Shown one piece after another: positions 26,375 through 34,651 of a stretch of 64,000 bases of DNA (position 1 is the first letter of the stretch; the number at the start of each line of letters is the position of its first letter). Under the pieces are notes generated by a model. It worked only from the letters and a program-made list of their open reading frames with translations, was not told the DNA's origin and ran no database searches. The position numbers were made by a program, and so were the translations under genes. The stretch is from Yersinia nurmii (GTDB taxonomy: Bacteria; Pseudomonadota; Gammaproteobacteria; Enterobacterales; Enterobacteriaceae): the NCBI RefSeq assembly GCF_001112925.1, contig NZ_CPYD01000012.1, forward strand, positions 1-64,000, in the 5' to 3' direction.

Positions 26375-27313
26375 TCAGTATCTGATCAGAATTTTTCCAC
26401 GTATGCCACCTTGGCGTATTTGCTCCAACGCGGCAGGGACCTGCTCTAAACCTATAGTTCGGTCAACCACGACCTGCAGCGTGTTGTTCGCCAGTTTCTC
26501 CATTAGCAGGCGTAGGTCCGATAGTTCGGGTTTCATCTCCAGATTCACCAAGCGAATATGTTGGGACATCTTGAGTGACGCAGAACCTATGGTACTAATT
26601 GCGGTACCCTGTGGCTTTAGCAGCGGAAGAAGCTGAGCAAAGGCATCTGGAGGGCTTGCAAGATCGATAATTCCGTCAATTCCTTGGGTGTAGCGTAGTA
26701 AAACTTGAGTGTTAACCGACCCCTTATGGCGATCGATAACATTGCAAGCACCGAGTTTATGTAACAAAGTTGTTGCCTCTGTAGCGGCGACAGCGATGAC
26801 CTTGTAGCCGGCCTGAGCGGCAAACTGAATTGTAAAAGTGCCAACTCCACCGCTGGCTCCAACCAGAAGTACGCGGCTCCCGAAGGGAAGATTCAATGAG
26901 TTAACGGCCTGCCAGGCGGTCATTGCGGCAATCGGTAACGCTGAGGCCTGAACCAAATCGATAAGATTATTAACACGCAATAACGTCGCATCTTCCTGAA
27001 TCACCTGGTATTCGGCAAAACTCCCGTGACCAATCTGTTGATGTAAAAAGTTGCCGATAACCGCATCGCCGACCAAAAACTTTGTCACGCCTTCGCCAAC
27101 GGCTTCGACAATACCCGAGCCTTCCGCCCCTAAAATCAACGGAAAATGATGGGGCATTTTGCCATCCAGAAATCCTGTGGCAACGCGCCAATCTATGGGA
27201 TTGAGACTAGCGGCTACCATTCGCAGCAGGATTTCACCTGCGCCAGGGGTGGGTTTATCTAGCGTGGCTAGTTTTGGTGTGTCAGAAAATGAATCAATCA
27301 TGACCGCTTCCAT
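26375..27313 (-). CDS. NADP-dependent quinone oxidoreductase-like MDR protein
   Basis: A 312-residue zinc-free medium-chain dehydrogenase/reductase. 'LGAEGSGIVEAVGEGV', the nucleotide-binding 'VLLVGASGGVGTFTIQFAAQAG' (GxGxxG-like AxxGxxG) and the C-terminal 'GGIRGKILIRY' show the family. It lacks zinc ligands and would reduce quinones or α,β-unsaturated carbonyls with NADPH. RBS AGGAGAG before the ATG. First gene of the operon facing the LysR gene. Confidence 0.87.
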   Translation of the reverse strand: MEAVMIDSFSDTPKLATLDKPTPGAGEILLRMVAASLNPIDWRVATGFLDGKMPHHFPLILGAEGSGIVEAVGEGVTKFLVGDAVIGNFLHQQIGHGSFAEYQVIQEDATLLRVNNLIDLVQASALPIAAMTAWQAVNSLNLPFGSRVLLVGASGGVGTFTIQFAAQAGYKVIAVAATEATTLLHKLGACNVIDRHKGSVNTQVLLRYTQGIDGIIDLASPPDAFAQLLPLLKPQGTAISTIGSASLKMSQHIRLVNLEMKPELSDLRLLMEKLANNTLQVVVDRTIGLEQVPAALEQIRQGGIRGKILIRY

Positions 27314-27428
27314 AGCGCTCTCCTTTCGACTGTGACGAAGTTCTTTATGGTAAATGAGTATATTTGCTGGCTAATCGTGGCAGAAGAGGGGTAAATAGGA
27401 AGAACTGTCTCGATTTTAGGATAATGAA

Positions 27429-28355
27429 ATGCAGAAACTGATGAATCTGGATTTGAACGATCTGTATTACTTCACTTGTGTCGCGGAGTTTGGCGGTTTT
27501 AGCGCCGCCAGTCGCGCTTTGGGTATTTCCAAATCCAGACTCAGCGCTCGCGTGTTAACGTTAGAAAAAAATCTTGGCGTATTGCTGTTTCAACGCACAA
27601 CCCGACAGGTGCAGTTAACCGAAATTGGGCAAAACATTCTGGAAAACTGCAAAGCGCTGGTCGCAGAAGCTGAAGTGGTGCAAGGCGTAGTTTCCAATTC
27701 GCGGGCCGAGGTGGCGGGGTTGGTACGGGTCAGTTGCCCGCCGCTAGCTGCAAGACTACTGTTAGCGCCTTATCTCTCCGACTTTTTGCAGCAATACCCC
27801 AAGGTTAGGGTTCAATTGGTCACTTCAGATCAACGTTTCGATCCCATTAGCGATAATCTGGATGTATTAATTCGTCTGCGCTCTGCATCGCAAATGGACG
27901 AAGGATTGGTCTCGCGCGTGCTGGGTCACAGCCAGCGTATTCTGGTCGCCTCACCTGATTATCTCGCTCAGGCAGGTGATTTGAAGGTTCCAGAAGACCT
28001 GACCAAACACCAAACTTTAAGCCTGATTGATTCAGCGTCGGTACAACAATGGTCGCTCATTGGCCCGGATGACAAGTCGGAGAATATTCAGGTTCAACCT
28101 CGACTAATGTGCATGGAGTGGAGCGTCATGCTACAAGGCGTTTGTCAGGGATTAGGCATTGCTTTTGTGCCCGACATTGCCTGCCAAAAAGAAATTGCCA
28201 GCGGAGCTTTGGTGCGTGTATTACCGCAATGGGCATCAAATCCACTAGTGATGCATGCCGTATTTCCTACCCGACGAGGAATGCTGTTATCGGTGCGCGT
28301 ATTTTTGGACTTTCTGATTGCCACTATTCCTAGGGCGCTTTCAACTGATAAGTAA
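27429..28355 (+). CDS. LysR-type transcriptional regulator
   Basis: A 308-residue LysR regulator. The winged HTH (LNDLYYFTCVAEFGGFSAASRALGISKSRLSARVLTLEK) is at residues 6-45, followed by the effector-binding domain. The 'CRPP..A..LL.PYLSDFLQQYPKVRV' region is of the DsdC/PecT-like broad group seen next to oxidoreductases. It is divergent from the dehydrogenase operon with a 115-base shared promoter region, so it probably controls it in response to the substrate. Confidence 0.9.
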   Translation: MQKLMNLDLNDLYYFTCVAEFGGFSAASRALGISKSRLSARVLTLEKNLGVLLFQRTTRQVQLTEIGQNILENCKALVAEAEVVQGVVSNSRAEVAGLVRVSCPPLAARLLLAPYLSDFLQQYPKVRVQLVTSDQRFDPISDNLDVLIRLRSASQMDEGLVSRVLGHSQRILVASPDYLAQAGDLKVPEDLTKHQTLSLIDSASVQQWSLIGPDDKSENIQVQPRLMCMEWSVMLQGVCQGLGIAFVPDIACQKEIASGALVRVLPQWASNPLVMHAVFPTRRGMLLSVRVFLDFLIATIPRALSTDK

Positions 28356-28454
28356 GTTGTGAGGTTGCGTCGTGCGCTCTTTGACGTTACTGATATAGTT
28401 AATGATGAGGGTTCTATCAATTACGGTAGCCAGCCTTAATGCAGGTATATCTAT

Positions 28455-29957
28455 ATGTCAGCGTCGTCAATTAAAAAGCTATCTCTGTGGTCGTTAACGT
28501 CTTTGGTAGTAGGATCAATGATCGGGGCAGGTATTTTTTCGCTTCCGGCGACGTTTGGCCGAGCTACCGGCGGTTTAGGGGCAATTATTGCCTGGGTGAT
28601 TGCCGGTGGCGGGATGTTAACGCTGGCCTTCGTGTTTCAAACATTGGCGCAGCGTAAGCCTGAACTGGATTCTGGCGTATATATTTATGCGCAAAAAGGT
28701 TTTGGTGATTACGCCGGATTTGCTTCCGCGATGGGTTTTTGGGCTGGGGCTTGTATTGGCAGCGTGTCCTATTTTGTACTGATAAAATCAACGCTGGGGG
28801 CTTTTTTCCCTTTGTTTGGCGATGGTAATACGCTATCGGCGGTGTTAATTGCTTCCTTAATCCTCTGGAGCTTTCATTTTATGGTGCTGCGAGGAGTGAA
28901 AGAGGCCGCCACCATTAATACCATTGCGACGTTCGCTAAAGTCATTCCTATCTTTATTTTTGTTGTGGTGCTGATTTTCGCCTTTAACAGCGATATTTTT
29001 ATGCAGAATTTCTGGGGCGCGCCAGTGACGTCAATTACAGCAGATATCAGCCATTGGGATGATTACGGTTATGTCGGCCACGCGGCCACGGAAATAGACG
29101 CGTCTTCAACCTCATTATTTTCTCAAATACGCAGCACTATGTTAGTCACGGTATTTGTTTTTGTGGGAATAGAGGGAGCCAGTGTGTATTCGCGCTATGC
29201 CAAAGAACGCAGGCACGTAGGTATTGCCACCGTGCTTGGTTTTATCGGCGTACTGTGTTTATTAGTTTTGGTCACGATGTTGTCATACGGCGTGTTACTG
29301 CGCCCCGATTTAGCCAGTTTAAGGCAGCCATCAATGGCGGGCGTGCTGGAGCATATTGTTGGCCGCTGGGGCGCTATTTTTATTAGTATTGGTTTAATTA
29401 TCTCGGTGATGGGAGCTTACCTTTCATGGACGTTGCTGGCTGCCGAAGCGCTGTATTCCGCAGCTAAAAGTCATATTATGCCAAAAATCTTTACCACGGA
29501 AAATAAGCATGGCGTGCCATCTGCGGCTGTGTGGATGTCGAATATTTTTATTCAATTTTTCTTAATTGTCACCCTATTCACAGAATATGCGTTCCAGTTA
29601 GCTTTAGAGTTAACCAGTTCTCTGGTGCTAATTCCTTACCTGTTGGTTGCGGCCTATGGCTTAAAACTGGCATGGCGTGGGGAAACCTATGAAAAGGATA
29701 GTCGGGAGCATAAAAAAGACTTTTTGATTGCCGCTATAGCTACGTTGTACGCCATTTTGATGGTTTATGCCGGTGGATTGAAATATGTATTACTGTCGGC
29801 CGTTATCTATGGACCGGGTACTTTATTGTTTATTTTGGCCAAGAGAGAGCAGCATCACCCGGTATTTACAGCCGTTGAGAAGGTTTTATTTGCCGTAGCC
29901 ATTGCCGCAGCGGCGGGCGCAGTTTATGGATTGGTGACCGGTGCCATCAATATATAA
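28455..29957 (+). CDS. APC family basic amino acid antiporter (ArcD/YdgI-like)
   Basis: A 500-residue inner-membrane transporter with about 12 spans. The helix-1 motif 'GSMIGAGIFSLP', 'FVFVGIEGASVYSRYAKERRHVG' and 'SWTLLAAEALY' are typical of the arginine:ornithine/lysine antiporter group (ArcD, YdgI, LysP-like AdiC relatives). It exchanges basic amino acids or their decarboxylated products. RBS not strong. Single gene; the following region has no obvious partner such as arginine deiminase. Confidence 0.87.
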   Translation: MSASSIKKLSLWSLTSLVVGSMIGAGIFSLPATFGRATGGLGAIIAWVIAGGGMLTLAFVFQTLAQRKPELDSGVYIYAQKGFGDYAGFASAMGFWAGACIGSVSYFVLIKSTLGAFFPLFGDGNTLSAVLIASLILWSFHFMVLRGVKEAATINTIATFAKVIPIFIFVVVLIFAFNSDIFMQNFWGAPVTSITADISHWDDYGYVGHAATEIDASSTSLFSQIRSTMLVTVFVFVGIEGASVYSRYAKERRHVGIATVLGFIGVLCLLVLVTMLSYGVLLRPDLASLRQPSMAGVLEHIVGRWGAIFISIGLIISVMGAYLSWTLLAAEALYSAAKSHIMPKIFTTENKHGVPSAAVWMSNIFIQFFLIVTLFTEYAFQLALELTSSLVLIPYLLVAAYGLKLAWRGETYEKDSREHKKDFLIAAIATLYAILMVYAGGLKYVLLSAVIYGPGTLLFILAKREQHHPVFTAVEKVLFAVAIAAAAGAVYGLVTGAINI

Positions 29958-30110
29958 ATACAGGGCGCAAAATCTAAGATACTGCTACGTGGAGCATAGT
30001 GGTTTTTCTCGCTGCTATATCGCCTTTAGCAACTGTCCGTTATAACGACAGCCTCTGGGTGCGTTTGGAGCCTGAGTGTCACACGCATATAGCGATAGGA
30101 GAACCGCGGA

Positions 30111-30551
30111 ATGTGTCAGATATCAACGGATAAACCGGCGCTGGGTATAGAGCTTATTCAGGATTTTTTTGTCCCACCAGAGTCTCTGGCGCAGGGGATT
30201 TCGGGGGGAAGTTGAACGTTCTCTTTACGCTCGCTTTGCTTTGGCGGTTACCTGAGCGTGCGGCCAACTGCGTTTGCAAGAGTCATCACCGATTGTGCTA
30301 CCGTCGCTAATCTAGTGGATGTATCTGTATTACCTGAATTTCGCGGTCCAGGTTATAGTAAACTGCTGCTCAGTGAGGTGTTTTTTCATCCGGATTTGCA
30401 GGGGCTGCGCCGTTTTACTTTGGCTATGGCAGAGACCCATGGACTTTATGCTTAATTCGGGTTTACGGCACTGAGTTTGCCGCAGACTTTTATGCAACGT
30501 TACTCTCCCAATATTCATCGAGGGGAGCTCGCAGAGAATGGTTTGGAATGA
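30111..30551 (+). pseudogene. broken GNAT acetyltransferase
   Basis: The remains of an acetyltransferase. A frame from ATG 30111 gives 'ALGIELIQDFF' and stops at 30213; another frame picks up 'RPTAFARVITDCATVANLVDVSVLPEFRGPGY' and 'HPDLQGLRRFTLAMAETHGLYA', then hits TAA at 30453, where homologues have a Gln (LYAQFGF). The same frame goes on 'FGFTALSLPQTFMQ' to TGA 30551. So at least one frameshift plus one nonsense change (CAA to TAA) have killed it. The residual acetyl-CoA loop is clear. Flanked by the APC transporter and small-ORF region. Confidence 0.8.
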
Positions 30552-30776
30552 GGAACGCATTCGCACTTAATCGGCGAGTTATGAAGAGTGAATGCATTAC
30601 CATTATTAATGAGTTCCATTGTGCGCTGAATTTCGTTCCGGCAGGGGCTTGATCTGTCACCTAGACTACGACAGGATCTGTGACCATTAGGTGGTCAGCA
30701 CCCGCGGGTCAATGAAAGAGGTCGTTACCACTTAAATAAAAAATGGCTGGTGAATAATACACCGGTAGGTGCTTTC

Positions 30777-30917
30777 TTGAAAAAACAACGAAACTCTGTC
30801 CCCACGGGTGATTACACGGGTGGAATAGGGGATGCGCAGTTTGCACTTGTCGTGTTGTTGGCGACTTCTGCGGCATTAGTGGTTGTAACGTTGGCTGTGA
30901 TTTTATGGATAGTCTGA
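30777..30917 (+). CDS. putative single-span membrane peptide A
   Basis: A 46-residue frame from TTG 30777 (weak RBS TAGGTG): a polar N-terminus of about 20 residues with PTGDYTGG, then a continuous hydrophobic helix (FALVVLLATSAALVVVTLA and on to VILWIV) that ends the protein. It is followed 25 bases later by another small membrane-protein frame on the same strand, pointing to a two-gene unit. I do not recognise it. Because the start is TTG and the frame short, it could be chance, but the clean amphipathic layout is suggestive. Confidence 0.4.
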   Translation: MKKQRNSVPTGDYTGGIGDAQFALVVLLATSAALVVVTLAVILWIV

Positions 30918-30942
30918 GCAATTGTTGAGTGATGGAGGATGT

Positions 30943-31110
30943 GTGGATAAGAGTTTGTTTGATGATAATAAAGTTATTGCCTTAGTAGGATTATTAACAG
31001 CGGCATTAATTGCCGTCAGCGTGATGTTTACTCTGACTTATATGACGGAACGCCAGCGCAATGAGGCCAAAGTTGTAGATATCCAAAACTGTTATATTCA
31101 AAACAAATAA
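30943..31110 (+). CDS. putative single-span membrane peptide B
   Basis: A 55-residue frame from GTG 30943 with a good RBS (GGAGG five to six bases upstream). A charged N-terminus (MDKSLFDDNK), one hydrophobic helix (IALVGLLTAALIAVSVMFTL) and a charged cytoplasmic or periplasmic tail (TERQRNEAK..). Unknown family. It lies just after peptide A, so the two may act together. The RBS makes this the better-supported of the two. Not recognised as a known toxin-antitoxin protein. Confidence 0.5.
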   Translation: MDKSLFDDNKVIALVGLLTAALIAVSVMFTLTYMTERQRNEAKVVDIQNCYIQNK

Positions 31111-31177
31111 CCCCGTTTAGATGCCCGATCCATATAGCCGTTTTCTGAAGGCTGGGCTAACACCATTTCAGGGAGAA

Positions 31178-31564
31178 TTACGCCTGTTTTTGATGGACGG
31201 TGTGTAGCGGCGGGGCAATTTTCAAATCAATGTCGGCATTTTGTCGAAAATCGTAGGGTGTAATGCCGTAACGCTTCCTGAACATATAGGTAAAGTGTGA
31301 CTGCGAACCAAAACCAAAATCCAAAGCAATATCAAAAATAGGAGTGTCACTGCTTCTCAGTTGATAAACCGCGCCTGCCAGTCTTCTTTCCCGGATATAT
31401 TTACCCAGAGAAATACGGGTCACTTCCTTGAATATTTTTTGCATATGCCACAGCGAATAGCCTGAGTAAGCCGCCAGCTCCTCAAGGTGGATGACTCTAC
31501 CGAGGTGAGTTTCAACCCATTGGCTGAGGGCGCAGACTAACGAGAGATGGTTTTCTTGTTGCAT
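31178..31564 (-). CDS. MarA/SoxS/Rob-type AraC family activator
   Basis: A 128-residue protein made almost wholly of the two HTH motifs of AraC DNA-binding domains: 'LEELAAYSGYSLWHMQKIFKEVTRISLGKYIRERRL' and 'IFDIALDFGFGSQSHFTYMFRKRYGITPYDFR'. No ligand domain, like MarA, SoxS, RamA and TetD. Such proteins raise expression of efflux and stress genes, and their level is set by transcription of their own gene. Start ATG 31564 with upstream GAAGATAA-like spacing. Stands alone; the target regulon cannot be told from sequence. Confidence 0.88.
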   Translation of the reverse strand: MQQENHLSLVCALSQWVETHLGRVIHLEELAAYSGYSLWHMQKIFKEVTRISLGKYIRERRLAGAVYQLRSSDTPIFDIALDFGFGSQSHFTYMFRKRYGITPYDFRQNADIDLKIAPPLHTVHQKQA

Positions 31565-31790
31565 TATTTAGTCTGTTCCGAAGATAAGTAGTGATGCAGT
31601 ATACACAAGTTAAATCCAACAAGACAAAATCAGGGCATCTTCCTGATTAGCATATATGATTAAATGGCACGATTAAGTAAAAAATGTATCAGCTGCGAGA
31701 GTAAAAGGAGTAGTGTCGTTTGTGGGGGGATTTCCCCTGAGGGATTTGTTCATTCCCGTAAGAAAAAATCAAAATTGATGAGGTGATCGC

Positions 31791-31904
31791 ATGTTGATAA
31801 CGGTGATTATGACTCTGATAGCGGTAGTTGGTGTTGCGGTGTTTCTCATGATGCCAGTGATGATTTTGGATAAAGGCAAACGTGTTGGAGGTGATGAACT
31901 GTGA
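31791..31904 (+). CDS. putative small membrane protein (37 aa)
   Basis: ATG 31791, RBS GATGAGGTG at suitable distance; 37 residues, MLITVIMTLIAVVGVAVFL as the membrane helix, then MMPVMILDKGKRVGGDEL with a basic-acidic tail. It is followed at once by a strong terminator, so it has a transcript of its own. A G-rich 5' leader (GGGGGGATTTCCCC near 31726) may be structured. Not recognised, but size and layout are those of enterobacterial small stress proteins. Confidence 0.55.
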   Translation: MLITVIMTLIAVVGVAVFLMMPVMILDKGKRVGGDEL

Positions 31905-31936
31905 GAATAGGATTACTGTGATGATTTTCTTCTTCG

Positions 31937-31973
31937 AACCAGGCGAACTACTCATCTAGCGCCTGGTTTTTTT
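31937..31973 (+). terminator. Rho-independent terminator
   Basis: AACCAGGCG (31937-31945) pairs with CGCCTGGTT (31960-31968), followed by a seven-base T run. It ends the small membrane-protein transcript. Confidence 0.85.
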
Positions 31974-32211
31974 ATGCTTTCCTTTTTATCCATCGTCAGT
32001 CTAAGGCATCCCTTTCGCAACAATGCTATTGATTTTGAGCAACCGCACGCAGGCTTAAACGCTGCGTCAAATATCCCGCTTCGAACTAATCTCAAAGGTT
32101 AACCGTGGTTAAACCCATCCAGATTATTCTGATGACGACACCCAGAATAAAGAAAAGTTGCTGCGGGCATGATATTCTTTGCTTATTGAGCAGCAAACTA
32201 GGAATTTTATT
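31974..32211. other. intergenic region before the YecF-like gene
   Basis: About 240 bases with no gene I can support. RBS AGGA (32200-32203) for the following gene is at its right end. Confidence 0.4.
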
Positions 32212-32451
32212 GTGTCTGAGATTTTAACAAACGATCAAGAATTGGTATCCGATCTGGTTGCCTGTCAGTTAGTCATCAAACAAATCCTTGATGTTATTGA
32301 CGTTATCGCACCTACCGAAGTGCGCGATAAAATGTCTCATCAACTCAAATCCATTGATTTCTCTACCCATCCCGCAGGTGCCGATCCGGTGACTAAACGG
32401 GCAATTGAGAAAGCAATCGCGCTTATTGACCTGAAATTCACTCAAAACTGA
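32212..32451 (+). CDS. DUF2594 protein, YecF-like
   Basis: A 79-residue soluble helical protein from GTG 32212 (AGGA eight bases upstream). Its pattern '[24 protein letters not shown]..' followed by a second helix '[16 protein letters not shown]' is like the DUF2594 family (E. coli YecF), a short protein of unknown function. I chose the GTG over an in-frame ATG/TTG at 32179 because of the RBS. Converges on yobH. Confidence 0.6.
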   Translation: MSEILTNDQELVSDLVACQLVIKQILDVIDVIAPTEVRDKMSHQLKSIDFSTHPAGADPVTKRAIEKAIALIDLKFTQN

Positions 32452-32459
32452 AATAACAA

Positions 32460-32476
32460 CCCGCAGTCTATGCGGG
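32460..32476. terminator. hairpin between yecF-like gene and yobH
   Basis: CCCGCA (32460-32465) / TGCGGG (32471-32476) with a 5-base loop lies between two convergent genes. A short T-rich stretch exists on the minus side (TTGTTATTT). Confidence 0.55.
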
Positions 32477-32487
32477 CTGTTAGACAA

Positions 32488-32718
32488 TTACTCAATCACC
32501 GAGGTGGTTTTTTTCAGTAACGGGCAGTCGGTGATGCCGATAAAACCATTATCGCCATTCAGAAATTGTGCAGTAACAATACTTCTGGCTGTGAGGTACT
32601 TACACTGTAGGCCTAATCCAGCGGCGTTCTTTTCGCTGCCGATAAGGACACCATAGCCTGAAAAAAGCAGGGCCAGGTAAGCGACCAGCAAAATGAGTGC
32701 GAGTCTGAAAAGGGTCAT
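32488..32718 (-). CDS. yobH: YobH family protein
   Basis: A 76-residue protein with an N-terminal membrane helix (LALILLVAYLALLFSGYG) and then 'VLIGSEKNAAGLGLQCKYLTAR' and 'GFIGITDCPLLKK', matching E. coli YobH closely. A probable exported/membrane protein of unknown role with two cysteines. Start ATG 32718 has GGAG six bases upstream and fits family length. It lies divergent from mgrB, as in E. coli. Confidence 0.88.
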   Translation of the reverse strand: MTLFRLALILLVAYLALLFSGYGVLIGSEKNAAGLGLQCKYLTARSIVTAQFLNGDNGFIGITDCPLLKKTTSVIE

Positions 32719-32927
32719 AAAGCGCTCCATAAATTGAGATGTACTCAATCTGTTACAAGGTTGAACACAACTCTAGCTGAAAGATTAAGGTAAGTTTACG
32801 CTAAAAATCCTAAACTTGCGGAGTAGGACAAGGCGTTTAACCTGAAAAATAACATCCGTAGCCCTGGCAGGCAGAGTGATACAGAGACTGACCGTTCGGC
32901 TATGAGACTCGTTGATGCTCGCTGAAG

Positions 32928-32933
32928 TATAAT
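32928..32933 (+). promoter_or_regulatory. putative mgrB -10 element
   Basis: TATAAT, a perfect -10 hexamer, ends 29 bases before the mgrB start codon. In E. coli mgrB is PhoP-dependent; upstream here is only a degenerate pair CGTTGA-N5-GCTGAA, so I do not claim a PhoP box. Confidence 0.4.
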
Positions 32934-32961
32934 TTATCAAAATAATTAAAAGGTGCCTGAT

Positions 32962-33105
32962 GTGAACATTAAGAAACTTGTTGCAACGGTGGTACTGATA
33001 GCCGTTTGTTGCTTGTTTTATCTATTAGCGTTAGACAGTTACTGCGATCAAGGCGGTAATTTCTCTAATGGGATTTGTTCGATTACCTCTGTTGTCCCTT
33101 GGTAA
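32962..33105 (+). CDS. mgrB: PhoP/PhoQ feedback regulator MgrB
   Basis: A 47-residue inner-membrane peptide, the same length as E. coli MgrB. One transmembrane helix (LVATVVLIAVCCLFYLLAL) is followed by a periplasmic tail with the conserved pair Cys28 and Cys39 in 'YCDQ...GIC' and the C-terminal Trp47 of '(V/I)PW'. MgrB binds PhoQ and damps its kinase activity; its loss causes polymyxin resistance in several species. The start is GTG with RBS AAAGGTG. Position between yobH and yebO is conserved. Too short for most gene callers. Confidence 0.9.
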   Translation: MNIKKLVATVVLIAVCCLFYLLALDSYCDQGGNFSNGICSITSVVPW

Positions 33106-33271
33106 TGTTGAACTGCGAGAACGGGACAACAGAGGCATAATTATTGCCCGCTGCCGTCTTTCCTCTGAACAAGTGCACTAGGTTTCAGTATTAGTTTGTT
33201 TTCTGAACGCGCCATCGGGCACGGCGCAGTGATAAGATAGCGTTCTAGTCTCGCATGTAATAGGGTTGTCA

Positions 33272-33547
33272 ATGTACGAAACAGGTATGGGCGCACTGAA
33301 TATCGCCTCAATTGGATTCTCATCGCTGGTGGTCGTGTTCTTTTTGGTCGTCTGGTTCTTTTTAAGCCGAGCCAGCGTCCGCGCCAATGAGCAAATTCGA
33401 TTGCTTCAGGAAATTGCTGAGCAGCAAAAACAACAAATTGAGTTACTCAATACGTTAGTGCGTAAGACCTCGGGAGACGGCAAGGATTTACCGGATGGTG
33501 ATACGGTAGATGTGCTGGATTTTAAAGGCTTCATTCCTGAGCGTTAA
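33272..33547 (+). CDS. yebO: YebO family membrane protein
   Basis: A 91-residue protein with one membrane helix ([18 protein letters not shown]) and a coiled-coil-like segment '[28 protein letters not shown]', as in E. coli YebO. Unknown function; neighbour of mgrB and cspC in many enterobacteria. ATG 33272 with AGGG six bases upstream is better than TTG 33266. Confidence 0.88.
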   Translation: MYETGMGALNIASIGFSSLVVVFFLVVWFFLSRASVRANEQIRLLQEIAEQQKQQIELLNTLVRKTSGDGKDLPDGDTVDVLDFKGFIPER

Positions 33548-33769
33548 TGCTGTGAAGGCACTGTGACTGGGTTGCAGTGCCTGCCCGATGTGTTTGTTTT
33601 ACTCCTTTTTTGTATTATCCCCCTCGCGACAAAACAATCTGTTTCGGCATTATTGTTTCTTCCATTTATACATTATTAGCTTTAATCTTAAACCGACGCT
33701 GATTGTCATAAATGTGTCTTATTCTTCCCCTAATGTAGCCGGAATATTCCAGTCCAAGGGTAAACCTAG

Positions 33770-34084
33770 ATGATTAAATGGTATGAAGAAAGCGACACCG
33801 AAGTGAACCGAAATATTGCACTGTTGACCGGAGAGGATCCGGACAAATGGTACCCTTACGGCGGTGTAAAAGGTAAAGACTATTGCAAGAATCCCTCCGA
33901 TGCCTGGCCGATTATCTGCGCCAATAAAATAGGCATTCACTCTCCTGATAATGGCAACGATAACCACTGGCAGGCGCGTATCGCCACAAGCCAAGGGGAA
34001 TGGCTAGCCCGTAGCAGCAGCCCATTACGGGCGGCAATGATCTGTTTTTTATTGAGTCAAGATACTGAGAAAACCCTACTGTAG
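33770..34084 (+). CDS. DUF2591 (phage NinX-like) protein
   Basis: A 104-residue protein: 'MIKWYEESDTEVNRNIALLTG' start, then 'YGGVKGKDYCKNPSDAWPIICANKIGIHSP', the pattern of DUF2591 (NinX) seen in lambdoid phages and host genomes, and 'LRAAMICFLL' near the end. Function unknown. There is no phage gene block around it, so it may be a domesticated or stranded gene. Probably transcribed with the DUF4060 gene 85 bases downstream. Confidence 0.75.
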   Translation: MIKWYEESDTEVNRNIALLTGEDPDKWYPYGGVKGKDYCKNPSDAWPIICANKIGIHSPDNGNDNHWQARIATSQGEWLARSSSPLRAAMICFLLSQDTEKTLL

Positions 34085-34168
34085 TTATCGAGTAAACCCA
34101 CCAGAAAATCGGGTTGGGTGGTATGCGTTATCCATATTTTAGCCAATCATTTTCCGATGGAGCTGATC

Positions 34169-34414
34169 ATGAAACGTATTATTAAAGGTGATATGAATTT
34201 ATCCCACCTCGTTATTGCTCATACGGCGATTGATCGCCACCAACAGTCCTATGGCGATCGTCGTCAAGGCTGGCCCTCAACTTATCTCATCCGTTATAAA
34301 AATAATCGGGTCGCCGTTGAAGTTGTCACTCGTCGGCAGTCTTATGTTGCCACATTAATGATAGGTGCGCGTAATCTGAGTCGATTGTGCAATATTCCTT
34401 CGCTTCATCCTTAA
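34169..34414 (+). CDS. DUF4060 family protein
   Basis: An 81-residue basic protein. The 'YLIRYKNNRVAVEVVTRRQSYVATLMIGARNL' segment is that of DUF4060, a small protein family often found near prophage genes. RBS GGAG (34158-34161) supports ATG 34169 over 34118. Role unknown; lies in a pair with a NinX-like gene. Confidence 0.7.
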   Translation: MKRIIKGDMNLSHLVIAHTAIDRHQQSYGDRRQGWPSTYLIRYKNNRVAVEVVTRRQSYVATLMIGARNLSRLCNIPSLHP

Positions 34415-34651
34415 TTAATTGTATCAGTCACATCTTTGCCGTGGTTGATACTCAAACATCAATGGCATTGATATAACGAATTTTGCCGCCGGGGTTATCA
34501 TCAATTTCAGACGGATAAACCCCAATTTCCCCCGCAATGAAATGCCTTAATCCTTGATGCTACCGGGTTTAAATGTTAAAAAGCCGCGCGGCTTCATTTA
34601 CGGACAGTCAATTTTCTCGTTTAACAGGAGGAAATTGCGGCAGAGGATACA

